In this document: positions 34,115 to 43,440 of the stretch, one piece after another
Numbering within the stretch: position 1 is the first letter of the stretch
How the letters are laid out: the number at the start of each line of letters is the position of its first letter
Source: Halosegnis marinus
GTDB lineage: Archaea > Halobacteriota > Halobacteria > Halobacteriales > Haloarculaceae
Assembly (NCBI RefSeq): GCF_029338355.1
Contig: NZ_CP119802.1
Coordinates: 1,240,001 to 1,304,000 of the forward strand
DNA: 64,000 bases
Reading direction: 5' to 3'
Notes under the pieces: model-generated
Told to the model about the DNA's origin: nothing
The model's input: only the letters and a program-made list of their open reading frames with translations
Database searches by the model: none
Program-made: the position numbers and the translations under genes

Positions 34115-34189
34115 TCCGCGTCCGCGGGCGGGCCACGAGCGGCTGGCCGGTGTCGCGGAACCTTTGTCGCGGGGGTCCGACCCCCGGAC

Positions 34190-35818
34190 ATGGACGGACA
34201 CAGGATAGACGGGTTCGGCTCGCGCCGGTCCACGATGTTCGGGACGGAGGGGATGGTGGCGACGAGCCAGCCGCTCGCCGCGACGGCGGGGCTCGAAACG
34301 CTCGAAAACGGCGGCAACGCCTTCGACGCGGCGGTCGCGACCGCGGCGGCGCTCAACGTCGTAGAGCCGACCTCCACGGGACTGGGCGGCGACGTGTTCG
34401 CGCTGTACCGCACCGCCGACGGCGAGGTCGGCGCGATGCGCTCGTGCGGGGGTGCCCCCGCGGGCGCGACGCGTGAGAAGGTACGCGAGGCCGTCGCGGA
34501 CGACGACGAGGACCCGAGCGAGGCGGAGATGCCGATGCTCGGCCCCCACGCGGTCACGGTGCCGGGGACGGCGCGCGGCTGGGAGGTCACGACGGAGGAA
34601 CTCGGCCGGCGGACGCTCGGCGAGAACCTCCAGCACGCCATCCGGTACGCGACCGAGGGGTACCCCGCGTCGCCGGTCATCGCGGACGCGTGGAGCTACG
34701 CCGAGGACCTCTTCGAGAACGAGAACGCCCGGAACGCCTACCTCGTGGACGGCGAACGCGCCCCCGAGGCGGGCGAACTGGTCACGCTGCCGGAACTCGG
34801 CCGGACGATGGAGCGCATCGCCGAGCAGGGCGCGGACGTGGTGTACGAGGGCGACATCGCCGAGCAGATAGCCGTCGAGGTGCAGGACGCCGGCGGCTTC
34901 ATGACCGTCGAGGACCTCGCCGACTTCGAGCCGGAGTTCCTCGACCCGGTCTCCACGACGTACAACGGCGCGGAGGTGTACGAACTCCCGCCGAACAACC
35001 AGGGGATGATCGTCCTCGAGGCGCTCAACATCGCCTCGGAGCTGGGCGCGGCCGACGCCGAGGGCGCCGAGCGCGTCCACCTGTTCGTGGAGGCGATGAA
35101 GCGGGCGTTCCACGACGGCCACCGCTACATCACCGACCCCGAGTACGAGGAGCTGCCGCCGCTGAACTCCGCGGAGTGGGCCAGCGAGCGCGCGAGCGAG
35201 GTGGGCGACACCGCGAGCGCGGACGTGTCGTTCATGGAGGGGACGAACGGCGAGGACGCCGACACCGTCCTGCTCTGTGTCGCGGACGACGAGGGGAACG
35301 TCGTCTCGTACATCAACTCCCGGTTCGCCGGCTTCGGCTCGGGACTCGTCGCCGGGGACACCGGCATCGCGCTCCAGAACCGCGGCGCGTCGTTCTCGCT
35401 CGACGACGACCACCCGAACCGGCTCGAACCCGGCAAGCGGCCGTTCCACACGCTCATCCCGGGGCTGGTGGACTTCGCGCCCGACGCCGACGAGGAGGAC
35501 TGGGCCGCCTTCGGGGTCATGGGCGGGTTCATGCAGCCGCAGGGTCACCTCCAGGTGCTGACGAACCTGCTCGACGAGGGGCTCGCCCCGCAGGAGGCGC
35601 TCGACGAGCCGCGGTGGCGCTACCGCGAGGACGGGCGACTGGCCGTCGAGGCGCGCTTCCCGACCGACCTCCAGAACGAACTGCTCCGGAAGGGCCACGA
35701 CCTCGCGGTGCTGCCCCCCATCATGTTCGGCGGGGCGCAGTTCGTCCGCCGCGACGCGGACGGGGTGTTGTCCGGGGCGACCGAACCGAGAAAGGACGGC
35801 AACGCCGTCGGGCGATAG
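34190..35818 (+). CDS. gamma-glutamyltransferase family protein (YwrD-like)
   Basis: The 542-aa Ntn-type enzyme should self-cleave before its nucleophile. The predicted nucleophile is T359 in ADTVLLCVADDEGN, which aligns with E. coli T391 (TTHYSVVDKDGN). The flanking Thr-His are replaced by Val-Leu. Small-subunit landmarks are NSRFAGFGSG, PGKRPFHTLIPGLV and VMGGFMQPQGHLQVL. The N-terminal half shows ENGGNAFDAAVATAAALNVVEPTSTGLGGD. No signal peptide is visible, so it is cytoplasmic. It releases glutamate from gamma-glutamyl compounds or hydrolyses related amides. An oligopeptide importer starts 89 nt downstream. Confidence 0.88.
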   Translation: MDGHRIDGFGSRRSTMFGTEGMVATSQPLAATAGLETLENGGNAFDAAVATAAALNVVEPTSTGLGGDVFALYRTADGEVGAMRSCGGAPAGATREKVREAVADDDEDPSEAEMPMLGPHAVTVPGTARGWEVTTEELGRRTLGENLQHAIRYATEGYPASPVIADAWSYAEDLFENENARNAYLVDGERAPEAGELVTLPELGRTMERIAEQGADVVYEGDIAEQIAVEVQDAGGFMTVEDLADFEPEFLDPVSTTYNGAEVYELPPNNQGMIVLEALNIASELGAADAEGAERVHLFVEAMKRAFHDGHRYITDPEYEELPPLNSAEWASERASEVGDTASADVSFMEGTNGEDADTVLLCVADDEGNVVSYINSRFAGFGSGLVAGDTGIALQNRGASFSLDDDHPNRLEPGKRPFHTLIPGLVDFAPDADEEDWAAFGVMGGFMQPQGHLQVLTNLLDEGLAPQEALDEPRWRYREDGRLAVEARFPTDLQNELLRKGHDLAVLPPIMFGGAQFVRRDADGVLSGATEPRKDGNAVGR

Positions 35819-35876
35819 GGGTTGTGAACGAGTAACAACTTCGACCGCGTTTTCCCTTCGAATCTTCAGTCGTAGG

Positions 35877-35890
35877 CTATTTATACTTTA
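35877..35890 (+). promoter_or_regulatory. promoter of the oligopeptide ABC operon
   Basis: CTATTTATACTTTA contains a TATA core TTTATA at 35880-35885, 25 nt before the ATG at 35908. It is by far the most AT-rich stretch in the 89-nt gap and indicates a leaderless operon start. Confidence 0.65.
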
Positions 35891-35907
35891 GGACGTAGAC
35901 TGTGGAT

Positions 35908-37788
35908 ATGTCTCACGACAGTGGTGGACACGGATTCGATAGACGGGACATCCTTAAGGGCCTCGGCGTCGGTGGCGTCGCGGGTCTGGCCGGGTGTACG
36001 AACAACAGCTCCACGCCGACGGCGACGGACGACGACGGCGAGGGGGACGCGACGGCGACCGAGACGGCGACCGAGACGGCGGAGAGTCTCGGCGACACGC
36101 TCGTCGGCCCGGACGGCAACCAGGTCGAGTTAACGCACGTCTACTCCACCGGGAGCCAGACGACGGAAACGACGGCGGAGTTCATCGGGCAGAAGCTCGG
36201 CGAGGTCGGCATTAACACGAACTTGACCGGGCTCGGCTTCAACCAGATGCTCGCGCAGTACGCCCAGAACGGCGGCTCGTTCAACGGCGGCCCGCGCGAC
36301 GAGTCCACGTCGGCGGAGCCGTGGGACCTGATGACCGGCATCGGGTTCAACGCCTATCCGCGCACGCCCTCCTCGATCAACGTGTTCTGGTCCGACGTCG
36401 ACAGCGACATCGCGACGGTCAACTACTACGGCTACAAGCCGTCCGAGCCGGTCGAGCCGAAGCTCTCCGAGGCCTCCCAGACGGCCGACGAGGCGACGCG
36501 CCGCGAGCTGTTCGGGGAGGTCTTCGGCATCATCTCCGAGGACCAGCCCGCCGACTTCCTGACGCTGTCGACGTACCTCAACGGGTTCCGTGACCGCGTC
36601 AACGGGCTCGGCGAGCCGGACCTCTCGTTCGGCTGGAACTACCAGACCCGCTACTTCGGCGACAGCCCCTCGGTCGGGGGTACCTACGTCAGCGGTACGA
36701 GCGCCCCGGCGCGCACGCTGAACCCCATCCGGAGCAACGACGCGGAGTCGGACGCCCGCATCGGGCTCCCGCTCGACGGCGCGTACACGCTCGTCGGCGG
36801 CGAGTCCGAGTTCCAGGGCCTCTGGTTCGAGAGCTACGAACAGAACGAGGACGCGACGGCCTTCGAGTTCACGCTCCGCGACAACCTCCAGTGGGGCGCC
36901 GACTACGGCCAGATGACGGCCGACGACTGGGTGTACTACATCCGGAACGTCCGCCAGTCCGACGTGAACTGGGCGGGCGACGTCAACCACAGCACGTTCT
37001 TCCAGAACGGCGAGCCGATGGGCGTCGAGCAGGTCGACGAGCTCACCTTCCGCATCACGCTGAACCAGCCCGACCCGGCGTTCATCCAGAAGCCCATCCT
37101 CTGGGGCGCCTACTGTCTCCCGCGCGGCCTCGTCGAGCCGTACTACGAGCGCGTCCAGGACGCCTCCAACGAGGAGGAGCAGATCGCCATCGGCAACGAA
37201 CTGAACGAGGACGAGGAGATCCTCACGATGGCGTACGCCGGCAACCTCGGTCCGTACAGCTACGAGCGCTGGGACCGCGACGCCGTCTTCGTCGCGAGCC
37301 GTAACGAGGACTACTACGCCGCGAACACGGTCGCCGACTGGGGCGACGTCCCGTACTTCGAGGAGTACCGGATTCAGGTGTTCTCGGAACAGTCCACGCG
37401 CATCTCGGCGTTCCAGGCGGGCGAGATCGACGCGACCGGCATTCCGCAGGCACAGTACGAGACGCTCTCGAACACGGACGGTATCAACGTCGTCCTCTCG
37501 CCGAACCCGTTCCTCGGCCTGATGCCGTACAACCAGCGCGCGAACGGCTGGGACCAGCTCCGCACGAAGGAGGTCCGGCAGGCCATCTCGACGGCTATCC
37601 CGAAGCAGGTCATCGCCGAGCAGATCAACCGCGGGCTCGCGACCCCGGCGTACACCCACCAGCCGGAGTACTCCCGCTGGTACGTCGCGGACCAGGTAGT
37701 CCGGTTCGGCGGTCCGGACTCCAACGGTGTCGGCCAGGCCCAGCGCCTGCTCGCCGATAACCTCGCCGACGGGTACAGCTTCGAGTAA
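35908..37788 (+). CDS. oligopeptide/dipeptide ABC substrate-binding lipoprotein (SBP family 5)
   Basis: The 626-aa protein has Tat twin arginines R12-R13, hydrophobic core and lipobox LAGC with Cys30. The linker contains a 12-bp tandem repeat (TATETATETAES, DNA about 36050-36085). The large SBP_bac_5 fold follows, with KPSEPVEPKLSEAS and the FEFTLRDNLQWGADYGQMTADDWVYYIRN signature (about 322-350), and a C-terminal LRTKEVRQAISTAIPKQVIAEQ. It captures peptides, opines or nickel chelates for the four downstream genes. The ATG is preferred over the in-frame GTG at 35902. It leads a five-gene operon. Confidence 0.9.
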   Translation: MSHDSGGHGFDRRDILKGLGVGGVAGLAGCTNNSSTPTATDDDGEGDATATETATETAESLGDTLVGPDGNQVELTHVYSTGSQTTETTAEFIGQKLGEVGINTNLTGLGFNQMLAQYAQNGGSFNGGPRDESTSAEPWDLMTGIGFNAYPRTPSSINVFWSDVDSDIATVNYYGYKPSEPVEPKLSEASQTADEATRRELFGEVFGIISEDQPADFLTLSTYLNGFRDRVNGLGEPDLSFGWNYQTRYFGDSPSVGGTYVSGTSAPARTLNPIRSNDAESDARIGLPLDGAYTLVGGESEFQGLWFESYEQNEDATAFEFTLRDNLQWGADYGQMTADDWVYYIRNVRQSDVNWAGDVNHSTFFQNGEPMGVEQVDELTFRITLNQPDPAFIQKPILWGAYCLPRGLVEPYYERVQDASNEEEQIAIGNELNEDEEILTMAYAGNLGPYSYERWDRDAVFVASRNEDYYAANTVADWGDVPYFEEYRIQVFSEQSTRISAFQAGEIDATGIPQAQYETLSNTDGINVVLSPNPFLGLMPYNQRANGWDQLRTKEVRQAISTAIPKQVIAEQINRGLATPAYTHQPEYSRWYVADQVVRFGGPDSNGVGQAQRLLADNLADGYSFE

Positions 37789-37819
37789 GAGTAATCCCCC
37801 CCCACATCCTTTCGCAATC

Positions 37820-38836
37820 ATGAGCATGCGTTGGTACGTAGCGCGGCGCCTCGGTTGGGCAGCCTTCGCTACGTTCGTCATCCTCTCGTTTTACTTCGCC
37901 CTGATCCAGTTGGCCCCGGGCGGGGGCGAGGCTGCCTTCCTCTTCAGCGCGGCGACGGAGGGCGGTGACGTTCAACAGGCGGAACAGACGTACAGACAGA
38001 TACGCGGTCTCACGGGCCCGCTTCACGAGCGGTACATCGACTACATCGTGAACATGGCGACCGGCGACTGGGGCTGGTCGCAGACCCGGAACCAGGAGGT
38101 ACTGACCGCCATTTCCATCGCGTACCCGTACTCGCTGCAGTACGCGCTGCCCGCGACGATAGTGTCCATCGTGTTCGGGACGGGCGTCGGCCTCTACTCG
38201 GCCACCCACCGTTACACGAAGACCGACTACGCCGGGACGTTCATCAGCTTCTTCGGCATCTCGATCCCGAACTTCTGGTTCGGCATCATGCTGATCCTCG
38301 TCCTCGCGGTGCAGGCGCCCGAGGTGTCGCTGTTCGGGTTGCAGCTGTTACCCTTACCGGTGTACTACCAGACGGACGTGGTGTTGAACCACGGCTGGGT
38401 GTCGTGGGAGAACTTCCGGCAGCTCGTCATGCCGATCATCGTCCTCTCGACGGCCCAGATCGCGGGACAGATGCGCTACTCGCGCGCGACCGCGATGGAG
38501 TACGTCAACGCCGAGTTCGTCAAGACCGCCCGCGCGAAGGGCGCGAGCGACTGGCGCGTGCTCCTCCGGCACATCTTCCGGCCCGCGCTCATCCCGCTGA
38601 TGACCATCTTCATCGCGCAGATCCTCGGGCTGTTCTTCGCCGGCGCGTATCTGGTCGAGGTCATCTTCCAGATCCCCGGCCTGGCGAAGCTGTCGTACGA
38701 CGCGCTGATCGCACAGGACACGCCGCTGTTCATGGGGACGTCGCTCATCCCGATCCTGCTGTTGCTGCTCGGGAACCTGATTCAGGACATCTCCTACACG
38801 GTGTTGGACCCCCGCATCGACTACGGTGACCGATAG
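37820..38836 (+). CDS. oligopeptide ABC transporter permease, DppB type
   Basis: The 338-aa permease has an N-terminal span (YVARRLGWAAFATFVILSFYFALIQLAPG) shared by all DppB/OppB proteins and five further spans. The EAA coupling loop is EYVNAEFVKTARAKGASDWRVLLRHIFRPALIP (about 229-261). It forms the membrane channel with the DppC-type protein whose ATG directly follows its stop. A second ATG at 37826 would shorten it by two residues. Confidence 0.92.
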   Translation: MSMRWYVARRLGWAAFATFVILSFYFALIQLAPGGGEAAFLFSAATEGGDVQQAEQTYRQIRGLTGPLHERYIDYIVNMATGDWGWSQTRNQEVLTAISIAYPYSLQYALPATIVSIVFGTGVGLYSATHRYTKTDYAGTFISFFGISIPNFWFGIMLILVLAVQAPEVSLFGLQLLPLPVYYQTDVVLNHGWVSWENFRQLVMPIIVLSTAQIAGQMRYSRATAMEYVNAEFVKTARAKGASDWRVLLRHIFRPALIPLMTIFIAQILGLFFAGAYLVEVIFQIPGLAKLSYDALIAQDTPLFMGTSLIPILLLLLGNLIQDISYTVLDPRIDYGDR

Positions 38837-40111
38837 ATGGCGACACAGGACACCTTCCGCGACATCAACTGGGACGACATGGGGGGCGTCGGCCTCTCCG
38901 GAACCGGCAAGCAGATGCTCGCGTTCGCGGCCCTCTACCTCGGGGTGCTCGCGTACGACGGCCTGCTGTTGCAGGACGGGCTGAACGTCCTCCTGTTGTC
39001 CCCGCTTGGGATGGAGGGCTCCGCGCTCGGGCAGTTCGTGGCGAACACGACCGGCCCGACGCTGTGGATCCCCTTCGAGGCCGTCGGGCTGGACTTCACG
39101 TTCACCTGGGACTTCTCCGGGACCGACTGGCTGTTCATCGTGACGGTCGCCGTGGGCTACTTTTACGGCGTCAAGCCGCTGCAGAACAACCCCCGGCTGG
39201 CCGCGAACTACTGGCGGCAGTTCAAGAAGAACCGCGCCGCCGTCGTGAGCGCCATCTACCTCGCGATAATCTTCGTCATCGGCATCGTCGGGCCGCTGTT
39301 CCTGCAGAGCCCCGAGATACAGCCGCTGGAGGCGTACCAGCCGCCGGTGTTCATGACCGTGCCGAACACGGTCCCCATCAGCTGTCTCGGCGACGTCGCG
39401 ACGAACGCCGCCGGTACGCAGGTGTGTCAGGGGACGTGGGCCTACCCCCTCGGAACGACCGGGGAGGGCCAGGGCATCCTGAAGCTGCTCGTGCTCGGCA
39501 TGCGCGTCAGCATGCAGGTCGGCCTCATCACGATGCTGCTCGTCATCACGCTCGGCAGCCTCGTCGGCACGACGGCCGCCTACTTCGGCGGCTACGTCGA
39601 CGAGGTGCTGATGCGCTACGTCGACCTGCAGGCGTCCGTGCCGTCGTTCTTCCTGTTCCTCATCCTCTCGTACTTCTTCGAGCCGACCCTGTTCATGCTC
39701 ATCGCCCTGTTCGGGCTGCTGGGCTGGGAGGGGACGGCGCGGCTGGTCCGCTCGGAGGCGCTCCAGCGGACCGAGGAGGAGTACGTCCGCGCCGCGGAGA
39801 ACGCCGGCGCGAGCGACGGATGGGTCATCCGGCGACACATCCTGCCGAACGTCTCGAACACCATCATCACGAACGCGTCGCTGCTCATTCCGGGGTACAT
39901 CCTCTTCGAGGCCGCCCTGGCGTTCCTCGGGGTCACCGACCCCGGCATCGCGTCGTGGGGGAAGACCATCTCGGCCGGCCGCGGCGACCTCGCGAACGCG
40001 CCGTGGATCGCGACGATCCCGGGTATCTTCCTGTTCTTCACCATCCTCGGCTTCAACTTCCTCGGCGACGCCCTCGGCGACGCCCTCGACCCCCGACGAG
40101 GTGACACCTGA
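38837..40111 (+). CDS. oligopeptide ABC transporter permease, DppC type
   Basis: The 424-aa permease has about seven hydrophobic segments. The first two (about 15-40 and 85-110) form an N-terminal extension not found in most DppC proteins (about 300 aa). The typical ...FKKNRAAVVSAIYLAIIFVIGIVGPLF start is at about 129-156. The coupling loop is EEYVRAAENAGASDGWVIRRHILPNVSNTII (about 313-343). The usual C-terminal FEAALAFLGVTDPGIASWG follows. It is adjacent to dppB with no gap and overlaps the next ATPase ATG by one base (TGATG). Confidence 0.92.
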   Translation: MATQDTFRDINWDDMGGVGLSGTGKQMLAFAALYLGVLAYDGLLLQDGLNVLLLSPLGMEGSALGQFVANTTGPTLWIPFEAVGLDFTFTWDFSGTDWLFIVTVAVGYFYGVKPLQNNPRLAANYWRQFKKNRAAVVSAIYLAIIFVIGIVGPLFLQSPEIQPLEAYQPPVFMTVPNTVPISCLGDVATNAAGTQVCQGTWAYPLGTTGEGQGILKLLVLGMRVSMQVGLITMLLVITLGSLVGTTAAYFGGYVDEVLMRYVDLQASVPSFFLFLILSYFFEPTLFMLIALFGLLGWEGTARLVRSEALQRTEEEYVRAAENAGASDGWVIRRHILPNVSNTIITNASLLIPGYILFEAALAFLGVTDPGIASWGKTISAGRGDLANAPWIATIPGIFLFFTILGFNFLGDALGDALDPRRGDT

Positions 40112-41184
40112 TGTCAAGCTCCGAACCCCTCCTCTCCGTCAACGACCTACACGTCCAGTTCGACACCGACGGCGGTGTCGTGAGAGCGGTCGACGGCGTC
40201 AGCTTCGACGTCGACCGCGGCGAGACGGTCTGTGTGGTCGGCGAGTCCGGCTCCGGCAAGACCGTCTCCTGTGAGGCCATCACGAAGATCATCGACATCC
40301 CGCCGGGACGCGTCTCCGGCGAGGTGCTGTTCGACGGGGAGAACCTCGTCGAGGCGAACCAGAAGCGGCTCGAGAAGGTGCGGGGCGGCCGCATCGGCCA
40401 CATCTTCCAGAACCCGCAGGGGGCGCTCAATCCCGTCTACACGGTCGGGACACAGATAATCGAGGCCGTCCAGCTCCACCGCGACGTGAAAAAGCGGGTC
40501 GCGCGCGAGCGGGCCATCGAACTGCTCGACCGCGTCGGCATCCCGGAGGCGGCCTCCCGGGTGGACGACTACCCGCACGAGTTCTCCGGCGGGATGCGCC
40601 AGCGCGTCGTCATCGCGATGGCGCTCGCGGCCGAGCCCGACCTGCTCATCGCCGACGAGCCGACGACGGCGCTCGACGTGACCATCCAGGCGCAGATACT
40701 CCGCCTGCTGCGGGACCTCCAGGAGGAGTTCAACATGGGTATCGTCTTCATCACCCACGACCTCGGCGTCGTCGCCGAGATCGCCGACCGCGTCGTCGTC
40801 ATGTACGCGGGCAAGGTGATGGAGCGGGGCGACGTGTACGAGCTGTTCGAGGACCCGGCCCACCCGTACACGCAGGCGCTGCTCGAATGTCTGCCCGGAC
40901 GCGGCGACGCGACCGAGGCCATCGGCGGCTCGCTGCCCGACCCGACCGACCCGCCGGACGGCTGCCGGTTCAACCCCCGGTGTCAGTACGCCATCGAGGA
41001 GTGTCGCGTCGGCGACCAGGTGCCGCCCATCGGCGTGGACGGCCCGGACGACGACCACTGTGCCTCCTGTATCTACTACCGCGACGGCTTCGACGCCTCG
41101 ACGGTGCGCGGGCAGGCGAACACGATGGCCGACACCGAGGAGGTCCGCTCCGACGGCGGCCGCCCCGGAGGTGACGCGGAATGA
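40111..41184 (+). CDS. oligopeptide ABC transporter ATP-binding protein, DppD type
   Basis: The 357-aa ATPase has Walker A GESGSGKT (about 44-51), signature FSGGMRQR (about 156-163), Walker [13 protein letters not shown] and H-loop [12 protein letters not shown]. The oligopeptide/dipeptide C-terminal domain carries [14 protein letters not shown] and later C-x2-C (HCASCIYYR), the cysteine cluster that binds Fe-S in some DppD proteins. An acidic tail of about 30 residues follows. Its stop overlaps the next ATG by four bases. Confidence 0.93.
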   Translation: MSSSEPLLSVNDLHVQFDTDGGVVRAVDGVSFDVDRGETVCVVGESGSGKTVSCEAITKIIDIPPGRVSGEVLFDGENLVEANQKRLEKVRGGRIGHIFQNPQGALNPVYTVGTQIIEAVQLHRDVKKRVARERAIELLDRVGIPEAASRVDDYPHEFSGGMRQRVVIAMALAAEPDLLIADEPTTALDVTIQAQILRLLRDLQEEFNMGIVFITHDLGVVAEIADRVVVMYAGKVMERGDVYELFEDPAHPYTQALLECLPGRGDATEAIGGSLPDPTDPPDGCRFNPRCQYAIEECRVGDQVPPIGVDGPDDDHCASCIYYRDGFDASTVRGQANTMADTEEVRSDGGRPGGDAE

Positions 41185-42506
41185 CGACCGACCCGCTCGT
41201 CGAGGTGGAGGGGCTGGAGAAACACTACCCCATCACCGAGGGCGTCCTGAAGCGCGAGGTCGGCCGCGTGCGCGCGGTCGACGGTATCGACTTCGACGTC
41301 CGGCCGGGCGAGACGGTCGGCATCGTCGGCGAGTCCGGCTGCGGGAAGTCCACGGCCGCGACCTCGCTGCTCCGCCTGGAGGAGCCGACCGACGGCAGCG
41401 TGCTGTTCGACGGCGACGACATCACGGAGTACTCGAAGGGCGAGCTGAAGGCGTTCCGCCGGCGGGCCCAGATGATCTTCCAGGACCCGTCGTCGAGCTT
41501 CGACCCACGGATGAGCATCGGCGAGTCGGTCGCCGAGCCGCTGAAGATCCACGGGATGACCGACCGCGAGCGCCGTCGGCGCATCGCGCAGGACCTGCTC
41601 GAACGCGTGGGGCTGTCGGCGCGCGACGCCGACCGGTACCCCCACGAGTTCTCCGGCGGGCAGAAACAGCGGGTCGCGCTCGCGCGTGCGCTCGTCGTCA
41701 ACCCCGACTTCATCGTGGCCGACGAGCCGGTGAGCGCGCTCGACGTCTCCATTCAGGCGGAGATACTCGGGCTCATCGAGGACATCCAGGAGGAGTTCGG
41801 CCTCTCCATCCTGCTCATCAGCCACGACATGGGCGTCGTCCGGCAGGTGTGTGACCGGGTGAACGTCATGTACCTCGGGGAAATCGTCGAGTCCGGCCCG
41901 ACGGAGGAGGTGTTCGACGACCCGAAACACCCCTACACGAAGGCGCTCATGGGCTCCATCCCGCAGCCGGACCCGCGCAAGCGCGGCGAGGGCGTGGAGC
42001 TGACGGGCGACGTGCCGAACCCGTCGAACCCGCCGAGCGGCTGCCGGTTCCACACCCGGTGTCCCTCGGTCATCGCGCCCGACGACGTCACGCTCGATCA
42101 GAAGGTGTGGCGGAACCTGCTCCACTTCCGCTCGCGGACGGACCGGGGCGGGCTGGACCCGCGGAGCCTCGCGGAGAGCCACCTCTCGCTCGACGACCTC
42201 CCGCCGGAGGACGAGGACCTGTCGCGGGAGACGGTCGATCGGGCGGTGCGCACGGAGTTCGACCTCCCGACGCCGCTGTCGGACACGGACGCCGAGCGCG
42301 CCCTGACTGAGGCCATCGACGCGCTGGTGGACGACGGGACCGGTTCGGCCTCGGAGACGCTGCGCGAGGCGTTCCCGACGGTGTGTGCGAAACAGTCCCC
42401 CGAGTTGGTCGACGAGGACGGCCGGCGCGTCGCCTGCCACCTCCACGACGCCGCCGTCGAGGCGACGCCCCAGGAGGACATCGCGTTCGGCTCGGCCGAC
42501 GACTGA
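41181..42506 (+). CDS. oligopeptide ABC transporter ATP-binding protein, DppF type, with a C-terminal insert
   Basis: The 441-aa ATPase has Walker [25 protein letters not shown] signature, and [12 protein letters not shown] Walker B. The C-terminal oligopeptide domain has CRFHTRCP and [22 protein letters not shown]. Between these two halves, about 90-100 residues (roughly 295-400) are inserted, D/E-rich and of low similarity to other DppF proteins. In most DppF proteins the second Cys block follows within a few residues. The insert resembles a halophilic decoration and could contact the permease or regulate. It closes the operon; a separate TATA begins htpX. Confidence 0.93.
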   Translation: MTTDPLVEVEGLEKHYPITEGVLKREVGRVRAVDGIDFDVRPGETVGIVGESGCGKSTAATSLLRLEEPTDGSVLFDGDDITEYSKGELKAFRRRAQMIFQDPSSSFDPRMSIGESVAEPLKIHGMTDRERRRRIAQDLLERVGLSARDADRYPHEFSGGQKQRVALARALVVNPDFIVADEPVSALDVSIQAEILGLIEDIQEEFGLSILLISHDMGVVRQVCDRVNVMYLGEIVESGPTEEVFDDPKHPYTKALMGSIPQPDPRKRGEGVELTGDVPNPSNPPSGCRFHTRCPSVIAPDDVTLDQKVWRNLLHFRSRTDRGGLDPRSLAESHLSLDDLPPEDEDLSRETVDRAVRTEFDLPTPLSDTDAERALTEAIDALVDDGTGSASETLREAFPTVCAKQSPELVDEDGRRVACHLHDAAVEATPQEDIAFGSADD

Positions 42507-42529
42507 CCGCCCGGCCCCGCGCCGGGAGG

Positions 42530-42538
42530 CCTATATCC
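42530..42538 (+). promoter_or_regulatory. TATA box of htpX-pspAB
   Basis: CCTATATCC is centred 26 nt before ATG 42559. Confidence 0.55.
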
Positions 42539-42558
42539 GCACGCCCGCTACCGGTGGT

Positions 42559-43440
42559 ATGGAGTGGAAAGCGGACTGGGGGCTGCGCGGCAGGATGTTC
42601 CTCACGATGTTCCTGCTGTTCGCCCTCTACATCGTCTTCGTCGGAGCCATGGCCGTGTTCTTCCCCGGCCGTATCTTCCCGATACTGGTCGTGATGACCC
42701 TGTTCCTCGGCGCACAGTTCCTCTTCTCCGACAAGCTGGCGCTCTACTCGATGGGCGCGAGCGAGGTGTCGGAGGAGGAGTACCCACGGCTGCACGCGAC
42801 CGTCTCGCGGCTGGCCCAGCAGGCCGACCTGCCGAAACCTAAGGTGGCGGTCGCGGACTCGCGGGTGCCGAACGCCTTCGCCACGGGCCGGTCGCGCAAG
42901 TCGAGCGCCGTCTGCGTGACGACCGGCATCATGGACACGCTGACCGAGGAGGAGCTGGAGGGTGTCATCGCCCACGAACTCGCGCACATCAAGAACCGCG
43001 ACGTGGCCGTGATGACCGTCGCCTCCTTCCTCTCGACCATCGCCTTCCTCATCGTCCGGTGGGGATGGCTGTTCGGCGGCGGGCGCGACCGCGGCGGCAA
43101 TCAGGCGCCGGTCATCGTCGCCATCGTCGCGTCGCTGGTCGTGTGGATCGTCTCGTTCCTGCTCATCCGCGCGCTCTCGCGGTACCGGGAGTTCTCCGCG
43201 GACCGCGGCGGTGCGGTCATCACGGGCAAGCCCGCGGCGCTCGCCTCGGCCCTGCTGAAGATCAGCGGGAAGATGGACCAGGTGCCGAAGGAGGACCTCC
43301 GCGACCAGGCCGAGATGAACGCGTTCTTCGTCATCCCCATCAAGTCGGGCGTGGTCGGGCGGCTGTTCTCGACGCATCCCTCGACGGAGAAGCGCGTCGA
43401 ACGGCTCCAGGAACTGGAACGCGAGCTCGAAACGCAGTAA
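42559..43440 (+). CDS. htpX: membrane zinc metalloprotease HtpX
   Basis: The 293-aa protein is an M48-family protease with two N-terminal spans (about 10-55). The zinc site is H139-E-L-A-H143, and a second pair of hydrophobic spans lies at about 153-215. A downstream zinc-ligand Glu sits in YREFSADRGG (about 208-217). It degrades misfolded membrane proteins. Start ATG 42559 is supported by the TATA box. It is immediately followed, without a spacer, by pspAB. That pairing occurs in other haloarchaea and ties it to membrane stress handling. Confidence 0.93.
   Translation: MEWKADWGLRGRMFLTMFLLFALYIVFVGAMAVFFPGRIFPILVVMTLFLGAQFLFSDKLALYSMGASEVSEEEYPRLHATVSRLAQQADLPKPKVAVADSRVPNAFATGRSRKSSAVCVTTGIMDTLTEEELEGVIAHELAHIKNRDVAVMTVASFLSTIAFLIVRWGWLFGGGRDRGGNQAPVIVAIVASLVVWIVSFLLIRALSRYREFSADRGGAVITGKPAALASALLKISGKMDQVPKEDLRDQAEMNAFFVIPIKSGVVGRLFSTHPSTEKRVERLQELERELETQ

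Noticed and set aside
36050-36085. Short tandem repeats as a possible CRISPR or regulatory repeat
   Set aside because: They lie in frame in the lipoprotein linker and encode TATE repeats typical of haloarchaeal secreted proteins.
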